A stretch of 64,000 nucleotides of DNA from Nocardia puris (GCF_003315035.1 NZ_QNRE01000009.1:186001-250000); one strand, 5' to 3'. Positions 49,967-60,636 are shown, counted from the stretch's first letter. Program-made: numbers and translations. Notes: generated from the sequence alone by a model not told the origin.

Positions 49967-51448
49967 TCACGCCGGGTCCTTTCCGAACAGGGCGCGCGCC
50001 GCGCCCGCCGTCACCACCGAACCGGTGACGATCACACCCGCGCCCGACACCGCCTCGCCCGGATCGCCGACCTCCTCGGCCAGCGCGATCGCGGTCTCCA
50101 ACGCGTCGGGCAGGGTGTCGGCGGTGACGACGCGCTCGTCTCCGAAGCGCTGCACCGCCAGATTCGCCAGGCCGTCGACATCCAGCGCGCGCGGCGAGCC
50201 GTTGGTGGTGACGACGATCTCGTCGAGCACCGGCTCCAGCGCCTCCAGGATGCCGGCGGCGTCCTTGTCGCCGAGCACCGCGACCACGCCGACCAGTTTG
50301 CGGAAGTCGAACTCGCCGGTGAGCGTCGCCGCCAGCGCCCGCGCGCCCGCCGGATTGTGGGCGGCGTCGATGAAAATGGTGGGCGCGCTGCGCATCCGCT
50401 CCAGCCGGCCGGGGCTGGCGACCGACGCGAAACCGGCGCGCACCGCGTCGATGTCGAGTTGACGTTGCGCGCCCGCGCCGAAGAACGCCTCCACCGCCGC
50501 GAGCGCCAGCACCGCGTTGCGCGCCTGGTGTTCGCCGTGCAGCGGCAGGAAGATCTCGTCGTACACACCGCCGAGCCCCTGGAGTTCCAGTTGCTGGCCG
50601 CCCACCGCGATGCGGCGGCCGACCACCCGGAACTCCGAACCCTCGCGCGCGACGGCGGCGTCCACTTCCACGGCGCGGCGCAGCAGCACCTCCATGGCCT
50701 CGGGCTCCTGCTCCGCGATCACCGCGACGGTGTCGCGCGGGATCAGGCTCTCCGGGGCACGCTTGATGATCCCGGCCTTCTCCCCCGCGATGGAGGTGAG
50801 GTCGGGGCCGAGGTAGTCGGTGTGGTCGAGGCCTATCGGGGTGATCACCGCGACCTGCCCGTCGACGACGTTCGTCGCGTCCCAGGTGCCGCCCAGTCCG
50901 GTCTCCACCACCGCCACGTCCACCGGCGTCTCCGCGAACGCCGCGAACGCCATCCCGGTGAGCACCTCGAACTTGCTCATGGCGGGTCCGCCCGCCGCGG
51001 CAGACTGCGCATCGATCATCTCGACGTAGGGCTGGACCTCCCGGTAGGTCTCCACGTAGCGGGCCGGGCTGATCGGCGCGTTGTCGATGCTGATGCGCTC
51101 GGTGGCCAGTTGCAAGTGCGGGCTGGTGATGCGCCCGGTGCGCCGGTGCAGCGCGGTGAGCAGCGCGTCGATCATCCTGGTCACCGAGGTCTTGCCGTTG
51201 GTGCCCGCGATATGGATCGCCGGGTAGCTCTGCTGCGGCGAGCCGAGCAGATCCATCAGGGTGGCGATGCGGGTGAGCGAGGGCTCGATCTTGGTCTCGG
51301 GCCAGCGCCGGTCCAGTTCGGCCTCGACCAGAGCCATCTCGGCCAGGTCGACGGGCGAGGGCCCGGCGCCGAGCCGGGTGCCCCCGGAGTCGCCGCGGTA
51401 TTGGCGCTCCGGCTCCGGGTTCTCGACCCCGTGCTCGTCGTCGGTCAC
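49967..51448 (-). CDS. folC: Folylpolyglutamate / dihydrofolate synthase
   Basis: A 493-residue Mur-ligase-type enzyme adding glutamates to folates (and dihydropteroate). The P-loop is AIHIAGTNGKTSVTRMIDAL; FEVLTGMAFAAFAE, VVETGLGGTWDATN, PIGLDHTDYLG, SIAGEKAGIIK and DAAHNPAG are the standard folC/MurC-F blocks. The start GTG at 51448 overlaps the valS stop (GTGA). It is longer at the N terminus than E. coli FolC by about 40 residues, as in other actinomycetes. Confidence 0.95.
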   Translation of the reverse strand: MTDDEHGVENPEPERQYRGDSGGTRLGAGPSPVDLAEMALVEAELDRRWPETKIEPSLTRIATLMDLLGSPQQSYPAIHIAGTNGKTSVTRMIDALLTALHRRTGRITSPHLQLATERISIDNAPISPARYVETYREVQPYVEMIDAQSAAAGGPAMSKFEVLTGMAFAAFAETPVDVAVVETGLGGTWDATNVVDGQVAVITPIGLDHTDYLGPDLTSIAGEKAGIIKRAPESLIPRDTVAVIAEQEPEAMEVLLRRAVEVDAAVAREGSEFRVVGRRIAVGGQQLELQGLGGVYDEIFLPLHGEHQARNAVLALAAVEAFFGAGAQRQLDIDAVRAGFASVASPGRLERMRSAPTIFIDAAHNPAGARALAATLTGEFDFRKLVGVVAVLGDKDAAGILEALEPVLDEIVVTTNGSPRALDVDGLANLAVQRFGDERVVTADTLPDALETAIALAEEVGDPGEAVSGAGVIVTGSVVTAGAARALFGKDPA

Positions 51449-54123
51449 TTGGCGCTCAGCTCCGCGAGGCGGGCCCGGATGCGCTCGACTTCGGCGGCGG
51501 CCACATCGCGGCGGGTCCGGATCTTGGCGACCACCGGTTCGGGCGCCTTGGCCAGGAACGCCTCGTTGCCGAGTTTGCCCTCGGTGCCGGTGAGTTCCTT
51601 CTCGGCGGCGGCCAGGTCCTTCTCCAGGCGGCGGCGTTCGGCGTCGAGGTCGATCGCGCCGGAGGTGTCGAGTTCGACGGTCACCGTGGCGCCCGACAGG
51701 CGCACCTCGACCGACGCCGTGGCGGTGAAATCCGGGCCCGGTTCGGTGAGGCGGGCCAGGTTCGCCACCGACGGGGCGAGCGCGGTGAGATCGGCGGCGT
51801 CGATGCCGAGGAGCTTGGCGGCCACCTTCTGCTTGTCGGCCAGGCCCTGGTCGCTGCGGAAGCGGCGGATCTCGGTGATCAGGCGCTGGGCGTCCGCGAT
51901 GCGTTGCGCGGCGGTCTCGTCCGCAGTCACGCCCGAATCGGTGGGCCACGCCGCGACCACCACCGACTCACCGCCGGTGAGCGCCTGCCACAGCGATTCG
52001 GTGACGAACGGCATCGCCGGGTGCAGCAGCCGCAGCACCGCGTCGAGCACGGTGCCGAGCACCACCCTGGTCGAGGCCGCGCGCTCCTCGGCGCCGGAGA
52101 ACTGCACCTTGGCCAATTCGAGGTACCAGTCGCACAGTTCGTCCCAGGCGAAGTGGTACAGCGCCTCGCACGCCTTGCCGAACTCGTAGCGGTCGAAGGC
52201 CGCGTCCACCTCGGCGCGCACCGCGTCGAGCCGGTCCAGGATCCAGCGGTCGGCGTCGGTGAGGGTGTCGCGCGCGGGCAGCTCGCCCGGGGCCGCGCCG
52301 TTCAGCAGCGCGAACTTGGTGGCGTTGAACAGCTTGGTGACGAAGTTGCGCGAGGCCTGCACGTGCGGCGGCCCGACGGACAGGTCGCTGCCGGGCTGCG
52401 CGCCGCGCGCGAGGGTGAAGCGGGTCGCGTCGGCGCCGTACTCCTCGATCCAGACCAGCGGGTCGACGCCGATGCCCTTGGACTTGGAGTACTTGCGGCC
52501 GAACTCGTCGCGGATCAGGCCGTGCAGGAACACGTCGTGGAACGGGACCTGCTTGCGCGCCGGGTTCTTGCCCGCGGTGATCGCCGGGTCCTCCGACACG
52601 AACATGCCGAACATCATCATCCGCGCCACCCAGAAGAACAGGATGTCGTAGCCGGTGACGAGAACGCTGGTGGGATAGAACTTCTCGAGCTCGGCCGACG
52701 ACTCCGGCCAGCCCATGGTGGAGAACGGCCACAGGCCCGAGGAGAACCAGGTGTCGAGGACGTCGGGGTCCTGCACGTAGCCCTCGGGCGCGGTCTCGCC
52801 GGGGCCCACGCACACGATCTCGCCCTCGGGGCCGTACCAGATCGGGATGCGGTGGCCCCACCACAGCTGGCGCGAGATGGTCCAGTCGTGCATGTTGTCG
52901 ACCCATTCGAACCACCGCGGCTCCTGGCTGGCCGGGTGGATCTTCACGTCCCCGTTGCGCACCGCGTCGCCCGCGGCCTTGGCCAGCGATTCGACCTTCA
53001 CCCACCACTGCATGGACAGGCGGGGTTCGATGGGCTCGCCGGAGCGCTCGGAGTGGCCGACGCTGTGCACGTACGGGCGCTTGTGGGCGACGACGCGCCC
53101 CTCCTGCTCGAGCCGCTCGCGGATCGCGACGCGCGCCTCGAACCGGTCCATGCCGTCGAATTCGGTTCCGCTGTCGGCGATCCGGCCGGTCTCGTCCATG
53201 ATCGTCGGCATCGGCAGATTGTGGCGCAGGCCGATCTCGAAGTCGTTCGGATCGTGGGCGGGCGTGATCTTCACCGCGCCGGAACCGAATTCGGGATCCA
53301 CGTAGTCGTCGGCCACGATGGGGATCTGACGACCGGTGATCGGGTGGTAGACCGTGGTGCCGATCAGATCCTTGTAGCGCTCATCGTCGGGATGCACCGC
53401 GACGGCCGTATCGCCGAGCATCGTCTCGACGCGCGTGGTCGCCACGATCACGTGCGGTTCGTCGTCGCTGAGCGAGCCGTAGCGCAGCGAGACCAGCTCA
53501 CCTTCCACGTCCTCGTATTTGACCTCGACATCGGAGATCGCGGTCTGGAGCACCGGCGACCAGTTCACCAGGCGCTCGGCCCGATAGATCAGGCCCGCGT
53601 CGTAGAGGCGTTTGAAGATGGTCTGCACGGCGTTGGAGAGGCCGTCGTCCATGGTGAAGCGGTCGCGGCTCCAGTCGACGCCGTCGCCGAGACGGCGCAT
53701 CTGGCCCTGGATCTGGCCGCCGGACTCGCGTTTCCAGTCCCAGACCTTGTCGATGAACAGCTCGCGGCCGAAGTCCTCTTTGGTCTTGCCGTCCACGGCG
53801 AGCTGCTTCTCCACCACGGACTGGGTGGCGATGCCCGCGTGATCCATGCCCGGCAGCCACAGCACCTCGTACCCCTGCATGCGCTTGCGGCGGGTGAGCA
53901 GGTCCATGAGGGTGTGGTCGTAGGCGTGACCCATGTGCAGGTTGCCGGTGACGTTCGGCGGCGGCAGCACGATCGAGTAGGGCGGCTTGTCGCTGCTCGC
54001 GTCGGCGGTGAAGTACCCGGCCGCTACCCAGCGCTCGTACATCTCGGCCTCCACGCTGGGGTCCCAGCTCTTGGGGAGGGCATCGGCACGATTAGGCGAG
54101 TTGTCAGGGGCTGCGCTGGTCAC
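51445..54123 (-). CDS. valS: Valyl-tRNA synthetase
   Basis: An 892-residue class I synthetase. The HIGH-type signature is PPPNVTGNLHMGHAYDHTL (about residues 56-74), the KMSKS-type signature is KYSKSKGIGVDPL, the editing domain holds TTRVETMLGDTAVAVHP, and a C-terminal coiled-coil arm (LERRRLEKDLAAAEKEL-like, from about 825) is typical of ValRS. The start is GTG at 54123 with weak ribosome-site sequence. Its leader contains a terminator-like hairpin (listed separately). First gene of valS-folC-DUF4233. Confidence 0.96.
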   Translation of the reverse strand: MTSAAPDNSPNRADALPKSWDPSVEAEMYERWVAAGYFTADASSDKPPYSIVLPPPNVTGNLHMGHAYDHTLMDLLTRRKRMQGYEVLWLPGMDHAGIATQSVVEKQLAVDGKTKEDFGRELFIDKVWDWKRESGGQIQGQMRRLGDGVDWSRDRFTMDDGLSNAVQTIFKRLYDAGLIYRAERLVNWSPVLQTAISDVEVKYEDVEGELVSLRYGSLSDDEPHVIVATTRVETMLGDTAVAVHPDDERYKDLIGTTVYHPITGRQIPIVADDYVDPEFGSGAVKITPAHDPNDFEIGLRHNLPMPTIMDETGRIADSGTEFDGMDRFEARVAIRERLEQEGRVVAHKRPYVHSVGHSERSGEPIEPRLSMQWWVKVESLAKAAGDAVRNGDVKIHPASQEPRWFEWVDNMHDWTISRQLWWGHRIPIWYGPEGEIVCVGPGETAPEGYVQDPDVLDTWFSSGLWPFSTMGWPESSAELEKFYPTSVLVTGYDILFFWVARMMMFGMFVSEDPAITAGKNPARKQVPFHDVFLHGLIRDEFGRKYSKSKGIGVDPLVWIEEYGADATRFTLARGAQPGSDLSVGPPHVQASRNFVTKLFNATKFALLNGAAPGELPARDTLTDADRWILDRLDAVRAEVDAAFDRYEFGKACEALYHFAWDELCDWYLELAKVQFSGAEERAASTRVVLGTVLDAVLRLLHPAMPFVTESLWQALTGGESVVVAAWPTDSGVTADETAAQRIADAQRLITEIRRFRSDQGLADKQKVAAKLLGIDAADLTALAPSVANLARLTEPGPDFTATASVEVRLSGATVTVELDTSGAIDLDAERRRLEKDLAAAEKELTGTEGKLGNEAFLAKAPEPVVAKIRTRRDVAAAEVERIRARLAELSAK

Positions 54124-54439
54124 TCCGTGATTCTAGGAGGTGGTCCCCGGCACGCCGCCGCCCCCCGCCCGCACGGCGCGGACCGGGGTGCGGACAGAAA
54201 AGAAGGCGGAGCCTTCGGTGGATGAGGGACACCGAACACTCCGCCTTACACCTGACAGCTTACCGCCGTTCACCGGCGCGGCCCCGAATCCACAACTAAT
54301 TCTCAGACTCGGCCGTCTCACTTGTGCCACGTCACCGCGCCGTGGCGGCCCCGCACGTGTCATGGGTGGCCGATGATCGCCAGTTCCTCGGGCGCTCAGC
54401 GGATTTCAGGGTTTCCCCGGGTTGCCGAAACGGACAAAC
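54124..54439. other. valS leader / divergent spacer
   Basis: A 316-base spacer between valS (minus) and the P-loop gene (plus). It holds the hairpin described separately and an A/T-richer patch at 54250-54320. No T-box hallmark (such as AGGGTGGNACC) and no clear Val-rich leader peptide was found. Confidence 0.5.
54194..54247 (-). terminator. Intrinsic terminator/attenuator in the valS leader
   Basis: On the minus strand, AAGGCGGAG and CTCCGCCTT pair over nine bases, with an inner CGGTG/CACCG stem, and are followed directly by CTTTTCT. A hairpin plus U tract is unusual in this G+C-rich genome. It lies 70 bases upstream of the valS start on the same strand. Either valS is attenuated, or it ends a transcript coming from the DGK operon or an unannotated small RNA. 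Confidence 0.65.
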
Positions 54440-55153
54440 GTGAGGAATCTGGAAGGGGTGAATCCCCCGCTCGACGCCGCTCCCCTGCGCTCACCGGAGC
54501 AACGCGCGCCGCTACCCGGCGCGACGGTGCTGGTCCCGACCGGTGTGCACGACCTACGCGGCCAGGCCGTGGACGAATTGCGCTACCCCGCGAGCGCGGC
54601 CGTGATCTTCGCCGGCGTGCCCGGCGCGGGCAAGAGCACCGCGCTGCGCATGTTCTTCGGCGCGACCGCGCAGGCCGAGGCGCCGCCCACCGGTCCGTTC
54701 GGCTCGATCGTGCTGGACTCGCACCAGGCGCGGGTGCGCTGGCGGCGGCGCCTGGGCTGGTTGCCCTACCCGCTGTGGCGCCCGCTGGTGCACCTGGCGC
54801 ACTACGCGGGCATCCGCGCCGCGCTGCGCGACGCGCACGGGCCGGTGGTGATCCACGACTGCGGCACCTTCGGCTGGAGCCGCCGCATGATCGCGCGCTG
54901 GGCGGGCGGCCACGACCGCGACCTGCACGTCATCATGCTCGACGTGCCGCCCCCGGTCGCGGTGGCGGGCCAGCACGCGCGCGGGCGCCGCGTCAACGGC
55001 TTCTTCTTCACCCTGCACTGCCGCCGATGGGACCGGCTGATCACCGCCCTCCACGCACCCGAGCGGCCGCCGGGGCTCGGTTCGTCGTCGGTGGTGATCG
55101 CCGACCGCGACACCGTGAACCGGTTGTCGCGCATCGCGTTCCAGAGTTGGTAA
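54440..55153 (+). CDS. P-loop ATPase/kinase of unknown substrate
   Basis: A predicted 237-residue P-loop protein. Walker A is VIFAGVPGAGKSTALRMFFG (about residues 55-74); a possible Walker B is PVVIHDCGTFGW. The lid-like R-R-M-I-A-R-W and Q-H-A-R-G-R-R segments suggest a small-molecule kinase related to zeta-toxin/shikimate-kinase-type folds. The start is uncertain: GTG 54440 or GTG 54458 (or TTG 54422) are in frame; 54440 is listed. Similar single-domain AAA/kinase proteins occur next to valS in Nocardia relatives as far as I recall. No partner gene. Confidence 0.65.
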   Translation: MRNLEGVNPPLDAAPLRSPEQRAPLPGATVLVPTGVHDLRGQAVDELRYPASAAVIFAGVPGAGKSTALRMFFGATAQAEAPPTGPFGSIVLDSHQARVRWRRRLGWLPYPLWRPLVHLAHYAGIRAALRDAHGPVVIHDCGTFGWSRRMIARWAGGHDRDLHVIMLDVPPPVAVAGQHARGRRVNGFFFTLHCRRWDRLITALHAPERPPGLGSSSVVIADRDTVNRLSRIAFQSW

Positions 55154-55304
55154 GGGGCGCGCCGCCCGCATCGCGCCTCGGCCGGCGGCTCCCGGGCGAT
55201 ACTGCGCGTTCGGCAATCGACGCCCCAGCACGGCACCTTCGCATCGACCGCCGGTGTGACAGCACCCGCGCCGCGGTCACCGAGTGACAGTGCGCCACAG
55301 CGGA

Positions 55305-56258
55305 TCAGGGCACCAGCACCGTCAACGCCGAGGGGACCGCGCGCACGGTGATCGGCAGCGTGCCCGCCGGTTCGCCGTCGGCGGTGGCCGGGGTGTTCGG
55401 CGCGCTGAGCGTCACCGCCGACGCGCGGTACCTGGTCACGGCCCGGTGCTCCACCCGTCGTCCCGAGGACAGGGCGGGCAGCAGGCGCAGCATCTCCCGC
55501 CGCGACACCGCGCCCACCACGGTCAGATCGAGCAGGCCGTCGTCCATCTCGGCGTCCGGGCACACCAGCATGCCGCCGCCGTAGGTGCGGGTGTTGCCGA
55601 GGGCGATCAGCACCGCCCGCGTCTCGATCGGGCCACCGCGCTCCGGATTGTCCTGCACGCCGTGCGGGGCGCCGGACAGCTCGATCCGGTAGGGCACGGT
55701 GAAGTTGCCGGTGATCTCGGCGAGCGCGGCGAAGGTGTAGCGCAACCGTCCCTTGGGCCAGCGCATCTCGTTGGCGCGCAAGGTGACTCGCGCGTCGAAC
55801 CCGGTGCCGGTGATGGTCGCGAAGTACATGGGCTCAGCCCCACGGGACTCGATGCGGCCCAGATCCATCACGCGGGTGCGCCCACCCAGCACCACGCCGA
55901 CGGCCGCCGCGGTGTCGTCGGTGGGCACGCCGAGCGCCCTGGCCAGATCGTTGCCGGTGCCGCTGGGCACCAGGCCGAGCGGCATTCCGGTGTGAGCGAG
56001 GGCGGCCAGCATTACGTTGATCAGTCCGTCGCCGCCCACGCACACCACCGCGTCGGGGCGCAACGCCGGATCGAGCGCGGCCAGCGAATCCCGCACGAGC
56101 AGCACGGTTTCCGCGGCCGAGGGCGCGCGGATCTCGGTGACGTCCACCCCGCGCGCGGCGAGTTCGGCGACGGCGGCCGACGCCGTGTCGTGCCCCTTGC
56201 CCCCGCCGGAGAGCCGATTGGTCACCACCAGCACGGAACGGATCTCGCGCGACGCCAT
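55305..56258 (-). CDS. Diacylglycerol/lipid kinase (DagK catalytic domain)
   Basis: A 317-residue lipid kinase of the DAGK/YegS type phosphorylating diacylglycerol or related lipids. VVTNRLSGGGKG, VCVGGDGLINVMLAAL (GGDG active-site loop) and VPSGTGNDLAR are diagnostic, as is the F-D-A-R-V region and GGGMLVCPDAEMDDG. Its ATG overlaps the stop of the AGPS-like gene (TGATG). Mycobacterium tuberculosis Rv2252, next to Rv2251, appears to be the counterpart and acts in phosphatidic acid/PIM metabolism. Confidence 0.92.
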   Translation of the reverse strand: MASREIRSVLVVTNRLSGGGKGHDTASAAVAELAARGVDVTEIRAPSAAETVLLVRDSLAALDPALRPDAVVCVGGDGLINVMLAALAHTGMPLGLVPSGTGNDLARALGVPTDDTAAAVGVVLGGRTRVMDLGRIESRGAEPMYFATITGTGFDARVTLRANEMRWPKGRLRYTFAALAEITGNFTVPYRIELSGAPHGVQDNPERGGPIETRAVLIALGNTRTYGGGMLVCPDAEMDDGLLDLTVVGAVSRREMLRLLPALSSGRRVEHRAVTRYRASAVTLSAPNTPATADGEPAGTLPITVRAVPSALTVLVP

Positions 56259-57907
56259 CAGATCAGCTTCCCGGGATTGAGGATGCCGGCCGGGTCCAGC
56301 TCCGCCTTCACCGCGCGCAGCACCCGGATGCCGAGATCGCCGACCTCGGCGGGCAGCCACGGGCGGTGATCGGCGCCCACCGCGTGGTGGTGCGTGATGG
56401 TGCCGCCGGCCGCGATGATCGCGTCGCCCACAGCGTTTTTCGCGATACCCCACTGCGTGAGCGGGTCGTCGAGCTGCTTGGCGACGATGGTGAAGTACAG
56501 CGACGCGCCGGTCGGGTAGGTGTGCGAGATGTGGCACATCACCAGCGGCGGCGTGCCCTGGGCGCCCAGCGAATCCGTCAGCGCCGCGGTCACTTTCGCC
56601 TTGAGTTCGGCGATGTTGGACCAGGTGGTCGCGGTCTCCAGTGTCTCGCACAGCACGCCGGCGTCGAGCAGCGAGTCGCGCAGGTACGGCGCCCCGAAAC
56701 GGCCGTGTTCCCATTCGCGGGCGGGGTCCTCGCCCAGCGCGGTGCCGCCCGCGGCCGCGAGCAGTTCGTGCGCCTCGGCGCTGCGCGCGGCCACGTGCGC
56801 GGCCGTGCCCTCGAAGGTCGTGATGGCCAGGCAGCCGGTGACGGGCGCGCCGCCGATGTCGCCCGCCCGCGCGAGGTTCATCCCGGTCTCCACCTCGTCG
56901 GACAGGCGCAGCACCGTCGGGGCCGCCCCGGCCTGCACGACGGCGCGCAAGGCCGCGGCGCCGGTGGCGAAGTCGGGGAACGACCACGCCTGGTAGGCGG
57001 TGGTCTCCGGCACCGGGTGCACGCGCACGGTGACCTCGGTGATCACGCCGAGCGTGCCTTCGGACCCGACGAACAGTTCCCGCAGATCCGGCCCGGCCGC
57101 CGAGGCGGGCGCGCGGCCCAGGTCGAGGGTGCCGCTCGGAGTGGCCACCTTGAGCCGCTGCACCATGTCGTCGAAGCGGCCGTAGCCGGCCGACGCCTGA
57201 CCCGAGGAACGGGTCGCCGCGAACCCGCCGATGCTGGCGAACTCGAAGCTCTGCGGGAAGTGCCCCAGCGAAAGACCGTGCGCGGCGAGCAGTTCCTCGG
57301 CGCGCGGGCCGGTGAGCCCGGCCCCGAGCGTGGCGGTGCCGCTGACCGGATCGATCTCGGAGACCGTGTCGAGGCGGCGCAGATCGAGCGCGACGACGGC
57401 GTCGAACGCGCCGCGCACCGGGTCGACACCCCCCACGACGCTGGTGCCGCCGCCGAACGGCACCACGGCGATGCCGTGCGCGGCACAGTGGGCGAGCACG
57501 GCGAGCACCTGCTCGTGATCGGCGGGGAAGACGACGGCGTCGGGGGCGTCCTGCGGCCCCTCGGCGCGGCGGCGCAGCAGATCGGGCGTGCTCTTTCCGC
57601 CCGCGTGCCGGAGGCGGTCGCGGTGGTCGGCCGACACGTTGTCCGCGCCGACCACCTCGACCAATCCGTCCCGTTGCGCCGGCGTCAACGCCGACGGCCG
57701 CAGTGGCACGTCACCCTCATCGCGGCGCGCCACCGGGTCGCCGGACACCCCGAAAACCTGCGTCAGCAGGCCGCGGATCGTCGCCGACAACGGTTTCTGT
57801 CCGGCCGGGACACCCCAGGCGTCCCACACCATACTCGCTGCCCGCTCCGGCGCGTCGGGGTTTGCGGCGGGGATCGGGGCCCCGTCCGTGTGCTTCGTGT
57901 CGACCAT
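56258..57907 (-). CDS. FAD-linked oxidase, alkyl-DHAP-synthase-like
   Basis: A 549-residue VAO-type flavoprotein. The FAD domain shows VVPFGGGTSVVGGVDP (about residues 148-163) and the family block SLGHFPQSFEFASIGGF then A-T-R-S-S-G-Q; the C-terminal HHH-containing G-T-I-T-H-H-H-A-V-G segment (about 508-517) corresponds to alkyldihydroxyacetonephosphate synthases, which make ether-lipid precursors from acyl-DHAP. Counterpart of mycobacterial Rv2251. ATG at 57907 lies three bases from a palindromic operator shared with the divergent TetR gene. Co-transcribed with the lipid kinase. Confidence 0.88.
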   Translation of the reverse strand: MVDTKHTDGAPIPAANPDAPERAASMVWDAWGVPAGQKPLSATIRGLLTQVFGVSGDPVARRDEGDVPLRPSALTPAQRDGLVEVVGADNVSADHRDRLRHAGGKSTPDLLRRRAEGPQDAPDAVVFPADHEQVLAVLAHCAAHGIAVVPFGGGTSVVGGVDPVRGAFDAVVALDLRRLDTVSEIDPVSGTATLGAGLTGPRAEELLAAHGLSLGHFPQSFEFASIGGFAATRSSGQASAGYGRFDDMVQRLKVATPSGTLDLGRAPASAAGPDLRELFVGSEGTLGVITEVTVRVHPVPETTAYQAWSFPDFATGAAALRAVVQAGAAPTVLRLSDEVETGMNLARAGDIGGAPVTGCLAITTFEGTAAHVAARSAEAHELLAAAGGTALGEDPAREWEHGRFGAPYLRDSLLDAGVLCETLETATTWSNIAELKAKVTAALTDSLGAQGTPPLVMCHISHTYPTGASLYFTIVAKQLDDPLTQWGIAKNAVGDAIIAAGGTITHHHAVGADHRPWLPAEVGDLGIRVLRAVKAELDPAGILNPGKLI

Positions 57908-57909
57908 GC

Positions 57910-57942
57910 GTTACAGTTTGACATAGACTGTCAAGCAGTAAC
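57910..57942. promoter_or_regulatory. TetR-type operator between AGPS-like gene and tetR
   Basis: A 33-base imperfect palindrome with 14-base arms (12 of 14 paired), running GTTAC-n3-TTGACA-n5-TGTCAA-n3-GTAAC. Each inner arm contains a consensus TTGACA -35-like hexamer for one of the two divergent genes. It begins two bases upstream of the AGPS-like ATG and ends 25 bases before the TetR GTG. It is the obvious binding site of that TetR protein. Confidence 0.8.
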
Positions 57943-57967
57943 GAACCCGATCTTCCGGTGGTGACCA

Positions 57968-58570
57968 GTGACCGACGCCGAGCCCTCGGCCATCGACCTC
58001 GCGATCTTCGACGCGGCTCGCGCCTGCGTGCAGGAATTCGGCGTGCGCCGCACGACCCTCACCGAGGTGGCGCGCCGGGCGGGAGTCAGCAGGCCGACGG
58101 TGTACCGGCGCTGGCCCGACACCGGCTCGCTGGTGGCCGAGCTGCTGGTGCGCGAACTGCGCGCCATCCTCACCGCCGCCATGCCGACGGCGGGCGCCGC
58201 GCGCACCCGGCTGGTCACGGGCGTGGTCACCGGCGCGGAGATGGTGCGCTCGAATCCCTTGTTCGGCAAGATCTTCCGCACCGACACCGACCTGATGCTC
58301 ACCTACGTGTTCGGCAGGCTCGGCCGCAACCAGCGCACCCTGATCGACCTGTTCGCGGCGGGTATCGCCGAAGGGCAGCGCGACGGGTCGATCCGCGCGG
58401 GCGAGCCCGTGCACCTCGCGACAATGCTGCTGCTCATGGTGCAGTCCGCCGTCCAGTCCGCGGGCACGGTCGAGCCGCTGCTGCCCGGCCCGGCACTGGA
58501 CGCCGAACTGGCCCGCGCCATCGACGGTTACCTCACCCCGGACCTCCCCGCGACGAGGAGGGGGCGGTGA
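57968..58570 (+). CDS. TetR-family repressor
   Basis: A 200-residue TetR regulator. The helix-turn-helix TLTEVARRAGVSRPTVYRRW is at about residues 30-49; the remaining helical ligand domain includes AEMVRSNPLFGKIFRTD. GTG start at 57968. Divergent from the AGPS-like/DGK operon with a palindrome between, and 31 bases ahead of glpD, so it probably represses both in response to a lipid or glycerol metabolite. Counterpart of mycobacterial Rv2250c by gene order. Confidence 0.92.
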   Translation: MTDAEPSAIDLAIFDAARACVQEFGVRRTTLTEVARRAGVSRPTVYRRWPDTGSLVAELLVRELRAILTAAMPTAGAARTRLVTGVVTGAEMVRSNPLFGKIFRTDTDLMLTYVFGRLGRNQRTLIDLFAAGIAEGQRDGSIRAGEPVHLATMLLLMVQSAVQSAGTVEPLLPGPALDAELARAIDGYLTPDLPATRRGR

Positions 58571-58601
58571 GGTTGCCACCGCACACCCGAAAGGCCCTGC
58601 G

Positions 58602-60149
<1,548 letters not shown>

Positions 60150-60157
60150 GCGGAGTC

Positions 60158-60173
60158 CGGGCGGCACCGCCCG
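60158..60173. terminator. Weak stem-loop between glpD and merR
   Basis: CGGGCG-GCAC-CGCCCG, a six-bp stem in the 45-base gap between convergent genes. Short and without T tract; position is the main argument. Confidence 0.35.
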
Positions 60174-60194
60174 CGTCGGGTCCCTTCCACCGGC

Positions 60195-60569
60195 TCAGGC
60201 CGAACGCGCGCTTTCCTCGGCGTGGTACCGGCGGTTGATCGCGATCAGCTCGTCGAGCCGGGCCCGGGTGTCGACGAGTTCGGCGATGTGCGCGTCGAGC
60301 TTGGCCCGCTCCTCGACCATCCGCTCCCAGGCCGCTTCGGTGGCCTGGGAGCTGGGCGAATCCACGCACGGCAGCACCTCGGCGATGGTGCGGCTGGACA
60401 GCCCGGCCGCGAGCATGCGACGCAGGAACTGCACCCGCGACACGTCGCTCTCGGCGTACTGCCGCTGCCCGCTGGCGCTGCGCGAGCTGATCAGCAGCCC
60501 CTGCTCCTCGTAGTACCGCAGCGAGCGCACGCTCGCGCCGCTGCGCTGGGAAAGCTCCCCGATCCGCAT
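60195..60569 (-). CDS. MerR-family regulator
   Basis: A 124-residue MerR protein: M-R-I-G-E-L-S-Q-R-S-G-A-S, RSLRYYEEQGLL (residues 15-26), RQYAESDVSRVQFLRRMLAA, then a coiled-coil dimer helix. One Cys (in LPCVDSP) near residue 69. It diverges from the old-yellow-enzyme gene, whose promoter has the 19-base spacer that MerR proteins act on, so direct control of that gene is likely. ATG at 60569. Confidence 0.92.
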   Translation of the reverse strand: MRIGELSQRSGASVRSLRYYEEQGLLISSRSASGQRQYAESDVSRVQFLRRMLAAGLSSRTIAEVLPCVDSPSSQATEAAWERMVEERAKLDAHIAELVDTRARLDELIAINRRYHAEESARSA

Positions 60570-60598
60570 GTGATCCTCCGAGATCCGCGTCACAACAC

Positions 60599-60630
60599 TT
60601 GCCTCTGACGTCAGTGTCAGCTTTTAGCGT
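60599..60630 (+). promoter_or_regulatory. MerR-type promoter of the ene-reductase gene
   Basis: TTGCCT (60599-60604) and TTAGCG (60624-60629) are separated by 19 bases, the overlong spacer typical of MerR-activated promoters. The spacer begins with the perfect palindrome CTGACGTCAG (60605-60614) and repeats TGTCAG. The predicted transcription start is at or next to the ATG at 60637, so the mRNA would be leaderless. Confidence 0.7.
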
Positions 60631-60636
60631 AGCGCC

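Noticed and set aside
54124..54376. T-box riboswitch upstream of valS
   Set aside because: No T-box consensus or specifier-loop-like structure could be found; only a terminator-like hairpin is visible.
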